This document shows positions 5,150-7,028 of a stretch of DNA of 7,028 bases, one piece after another. The DNA is from an uncultured Oscillospiraceae bacterium. GTDB taxonomy: Bacteria > Bacillota > Clostridia > Oscillospirales > Oscillospiraceae. A program made the translations under genes and the position numbers. The first letter of the stretch is position 1. Every line of letters starts with the position of its first letter. The notes under the pieces are model-generated. The model was given only the letters and a program-made list of their open reading frames with translations, did not search any database and was not told the origin of the DNA. The stretch lies in contig CARXAY010000067.1 of assembly GCA_949093475.1 (NCBI GenBank), positions 1 to 7,028 on the forward strand, in the 5' to 3' direction.

Positions 5150-5183
5150 CACGGAAAATCCCAAACAGAGAAGGGGACGTGCC

Positions 5184-6248
5184 ATGAAACGCCTTGTGAT
5201 CGACCGCCGCGCGGTGGTCAACAATCTGGAAACCATTCGGGAAAAGGCCGGAAAGTCCAAAATATACGCCGTTTTGACCGGGGACGCCTACGGCGCGGGC
5301 CTGCTGGAAATGGCGGGACTGCTGCACCAGCACGGGGTGACCCGTTTTGCCGTCTCCGAGCCGGGGGACGCGGCCAAGCTCCGCAAGGCGGGGCTGGTGG
5401 AGGAGGAGATCCTGATGCTCCGCTCCACGGTGAACCGGCAGGAGCTGGAGCAGCTTTTGGATCTGAACGTGATCTGCTCCATCGGCTCGTCCGAGGCGGG
5501 CATGGCCCTCAATTCCTTGGCGGAGAGCCGCTCCACCGTGGCTGAGGCCCACATTCAGGTGGACAGCGGGATGGGCTACGGCGGGTTTGTCATCTCCGAG
5601 CCGGACAAGATCTTGGCGGCGTTCCAAAACCTCCAAAACGTGGCTATTTCGGGCATTTACACCCAGTTCCAGTCCAGCTCCACCAACGAAAAGGCCATCG
5701 CCGCCCAGCTGGACGAGTTCACCCAAGTGGTCAGGCAAGTCCACCGGGCCGGGTTTGAGACGGGGACAGTCCACGCGGCGGGGAGCTTTTCCACCCTGCG
5801 CTATGACTTCACGCGGTTTGACGCGGTGCGGGTGGGGTCGGCCCTGCTGGGCCGCTGCAAGCGCACGAAAAACGACGGGCTGCAGCGGGTGGGCTACTGC
5901 GAGGCCACCATCGAGGACATTCGCTGGCTGCCCGCGGGGCACACCGTGGGCTACGAAAGCCCGGTGAAGATCAAAAAGCCCACCCGCGTGGCCACGCTGG
6001 CGGTGGGGTATCAGAACGGGCTGTCGGTGAGCCGTCCCCGCAAGAAGGGGCTGCTGGCCCGGCTGTTTCCGCCCAAAAACGACGATCTCGCCGTCCGGGT
6101 GGGCAACCAGCGGGCCAAGATCATCGGGCGGGTGGGCGCGATCGAGACCCTCATCGACGTGACCAGCCTGAAATGCACCGCTGGGGACTGGGTGCAGATC
6201 GAGCTTGACCCCATGTACGCGCAGGATATGCCCAAGGAGTACCGCTGA
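5184..6248 (+). CDS. alanine racemase-fold protein lacking the PLP lysine (probable pseudoenzyme or new function)
   Basis: A 354-residue protein with the two-part layout of fold-type III alanine racemase: PLP barrel about 1-235, C-terminal beta domain about 236-354. Real racemases carry Lys in the motif VVKADAYGHG; here it is AVLTGDAYGAG (29-39), so Thr32 replaces the Schiff-base lysine. Other usually conserved positions are changed too: Arg of DSGMGR becomes Tyr132, His of THF becomes Gln161, Asn of HAANS becomes Gly200, and Asp of MDQ becomes Ile320. Tyr36, Arg216 (VRVG) and the catalytic-type Tyr257 (HTVGY) remain. The frame is intact with its own promoter, so this is not simple decay. The start at 5184 has AAGGGG 7 bases upstream; the frame is open to 5013, but that extension crosses the promoter. 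It overlaps dtd by one base. It should not racemise alanine by the usual mechanism; a binding or regulatory role is possible. Fold assignment is firm, function unknown. Confidence 0.88.
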   Translation: MKRLVIDRRAVVNNLETIREKAGKSKIYAVLTGDAYGAGLLEMAGLLHQHGVTRFAVSEPGDAAKLRKAGLVEEEILMLRSTVNRQELEQLLDLNVICSIGSSEAGMALNSLAESRSTVAEAHIQVDSGMGYGGFVISEPDKILAAFQNLQNVAISGIYTQFQSSSTNEKAIAAQLDEFTQVVRQVHRAGFETGTVHAAGSFSTLRYDFTRFDAVRVGSALLGRCKRTKNDGLQRVGYCEATIEDIRWLPAGHTVGYESPVKIKKPTRVATLAVGYQNGLSVSRPRKKGLLARLFPPKNDDLAVRVGNQRAKIIGRVGAIETLIDVTSLKCTAGDWVQIELDPMYAQDMPKEYR

Positions 6249-6682
6249 TGCGCGCCGTGGTGACGCGGGTGGCCTCCGCAAAAGTGACCGTGGCCGGAGA
6301 GATCACAGGGCAGATCGGGCGGGGGTATCTGGTGCTGCTGGGCGTCGGCCCGGAGGACACCCCGGAAACGGCCAAGAAGCTGGCGGACAAGATCTGCAAC
6401 CTGCGGATCTTTGAGGACGAGAACGGCAAGATGAACCTCAATCTGGCGCAGATCGGCGGCAAGCTGCTGGTGGTGAGCCAGTTCACCCTCTACGCCGACA
6501 CCAAGTCCCGGCGGCCCAGCTTCATCGGCGCGGCTGGGCCGGAGCTGGCGAATCAGCTCTATGAACAGTTCATGGATTACTGCCGGGAGAATGGATTTGA
6601 AGTTCAACACGGTGTATTTGGCGCGCATATGGACGTGGAATCCGTTAATGATGGGCCGGTGACTATTTTATTTGAGGTGTAG
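6248..6682 (+). CDS. dtd: D-aminoacyl-tRNA deacylase
   Basis: Dtd hydrolyses D-amino acids (and glycine mischarged on tRNA-Ala) from tRNA, recycling free tRNA and keeping translation homochiral; it acts in the cytoplasm as a homodimer. The 144-residue length is standard. Both diagnostic motifs are present: SQFTLYA (77-83) and NDGPVT (134-139), the latter with the Gly-Pro pair that gates substrate chirality. The start is MRAVVTRV, the usual N-terminus. Its ATG overlaps the TGA of the racemase-like gene by one base (TGATG), and its ribosome binding site AAGGAG (6234-6239) lies within that gene's last codons, so the two should be translationally coupled and share the promoter at 5121-5149. In many Firmicutes dtd follows relA; here it follows the racemase-like gene instead. 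No residue looks abnormal. Confidence 0.97.
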   Translation: MRAVVTRVASAKVTVAGEITGQIGRGYLVLLGVGPEDTPETAKKLADKICNLRIFEDENGKMNLNLAQIGGKLLVVSQFTLYADTKSRRPSFIGAAGPELANQLYEQFMDYCRENGFEVQHGVFGAHMDVESVNDGPVTILFEV

Positions 6683-6708
6683 GGCGCGACGACCCCGGCG
6701 CGCCGCAC

Positions 6709-6738
6709 GACAGAAGGGACGGTTCTTGTCCCTCTGTC
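6709..6738. repeat. REP-like hairpin between dtd and ridA
   Basis: GACAGAAGGGAC (6709-6720) pairs with GTCCCTCTGTC (6728-6738) with a single bulged A and the 7-base loop GGTTCTT. There is no T-run after it, so it is a poor terminator. The GGGACGGTTCT...GTCCCTCTGTC pattern resembles a dispersed extragenic palindrome I recall from many Clostridia, but copy number cannot be judged here. A smaller GC palindrome (GGCGCG/CGCGCC, 6683-6704) lies just before it. It may stabilise the upstream mRNA or attenuate read-through into ridA. Confidence 0.6.
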
Positions 6739-6774
6739 TTGTCGGGTTCGTAAAAACTGAAAGGAGCGATCAAC

Positions 6775-7028
6775 ATGAGCAAAACCATTTCCGCGCAAAA
6801 CGCACCGGCGGCCATCGGGCCGTACTGCCACGCCAAGTTAGTGGGCGGGCTGCTGTTCACCTCGGGGCAGCTGGGGCTTGACCCGGCCACGGGGACGCTG
6901 CCGGAGGGGATCGAGGCCCAGACCAAGCAGAGCTTGGAAAATCTGGGTGCGGTGCTGGCCGCCGCCGGGATGGAGTACGGCGACGTGGTCAAGACCACCG
7001 TTTTTCTGGCGAACATGGAGGATTTCGG
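6775..7028 (+). CDS. ridA: RidA family reactive intermediate/imine deaminase, N-terminal part
   Basis: RidA (YjgF/YER057c/UK114) hydrolyses the reactive 2-aminoacrylate and related enamines/imines released by PLP enzymes such as threonine/serine dehydratase, protecting other PLP enzymes; it is a cytoplasmic trimer. 84 codons are visible before the window ends, about two thirds of a usual 125-130. Family features: [17 protein letters not shown] (1-17), [13 protein letters not shown] (28-40) and [14 protein letters not shown] (71-84). The catalytic arginine normally near residue 105 lies outside the window, so activity cannot be judged. The ATG is preceded by AAAGGAG (6760-6766). A 92-base gap with a REP-like hairpin separates it from dtd; no promoter is evident there, so it may be read from the upstream unit. 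Confidence 0.95.
   Translation, partial: MSKTISAQNAPAAIGPYCHAKLVGGLLFTSGQLGLDPATGTLPEGIEAQTKQSLENLGAVLAAAGMEYGDVVKTTVFLANMEDF

Noticed and set aside
4480..5160. Riboswitch or T-box leader upstream of the racemase-like gene
   Set aside because: The structured elements each have their own promoter and terminator and face convergent peptide genes; the mRNA leader of the racemase-like gene itself is only about 28 bases, too short for a riboswitch.
5013..5183. Extension of the racemase-like protein to ATG 5013
   Set aside because: It would cross the antisense peptide leader and the TTGAAA-17-TATAAT promoter; the family N-terminus fits the start at 5184.
5067..6281. A 404-codon antisense open frame over the racemase-like gene
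   Set aside because: Same in-register shadow effect: the sense gene has no TTA, CTA or TCA codon. The product is low-complexity His/Arg/Gly-rich.

Overview
The window looks like chromosomal DNA of a GC-rich member of the Clostridia, most likely Oscillospiraceae (Oscillibacter/Flavonifractor-like). This rests on sigma-A type promoters, AGGAGG ribosome binding sites, a Firmicute-type S-layer homology protein and the style of the palindromic repeats. No rRNA or marker gene is present, so the placement is inference.

Layout. 1-1353 (minus) is the N-terminal 451 codons of mnmG, a tRNA wobble-uridine modification enzyme. 1354-1736 is a divergent intergenic region holding an mnmG promoter, a cluster of REP-like palindromic units (1405-1567) and the promoter of the next gene. 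1737-4412 (plus) encodes an 891-residue secreted protein with three SLH domains, strongly codon-biased and followed by a strong terminator. 4480-5150 has no conventional gene but is densely organised. It holds two tandem convergent cassettes that look like type I toxin-antitoxin loci: a short plus-strand RNA with a consensus promoter faces a minus-strand mRNA encoding a 28-residue peptide, and the two meet at a terminator. The first peptide is a typical hydrophobic holin-like toxin. The second is a different peptide I cannot place in a family. 5184-6682 (plus) is a two-gene unit: an alanine-racemase-fold protein that has lost the PLP-binding lysine and several other catalytic residues, overlapping by one base with dtd (D-aminoacyl-tRNA deacylase). 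After a REP-like hairpin (6709-6738) comes the start of ridA (6775 onward), cut by the window end.

How it fits together. mnmG and dtd serve tRNA modification and translation quality control. The SLH protein is a cell-surface component. The racemase-like protein, Dtd and RidA all touch D-amino-acid or PLP chemistry, a plausible but unproven theme. The two most interesting regions are the tandem toxin/antisense-RNA cassettes, whose four transcripts share a leader motif, and the apparently catalytically dead racemase homologue directly downstream, whose promoter overlaps the likely start of the second toxin transcript.
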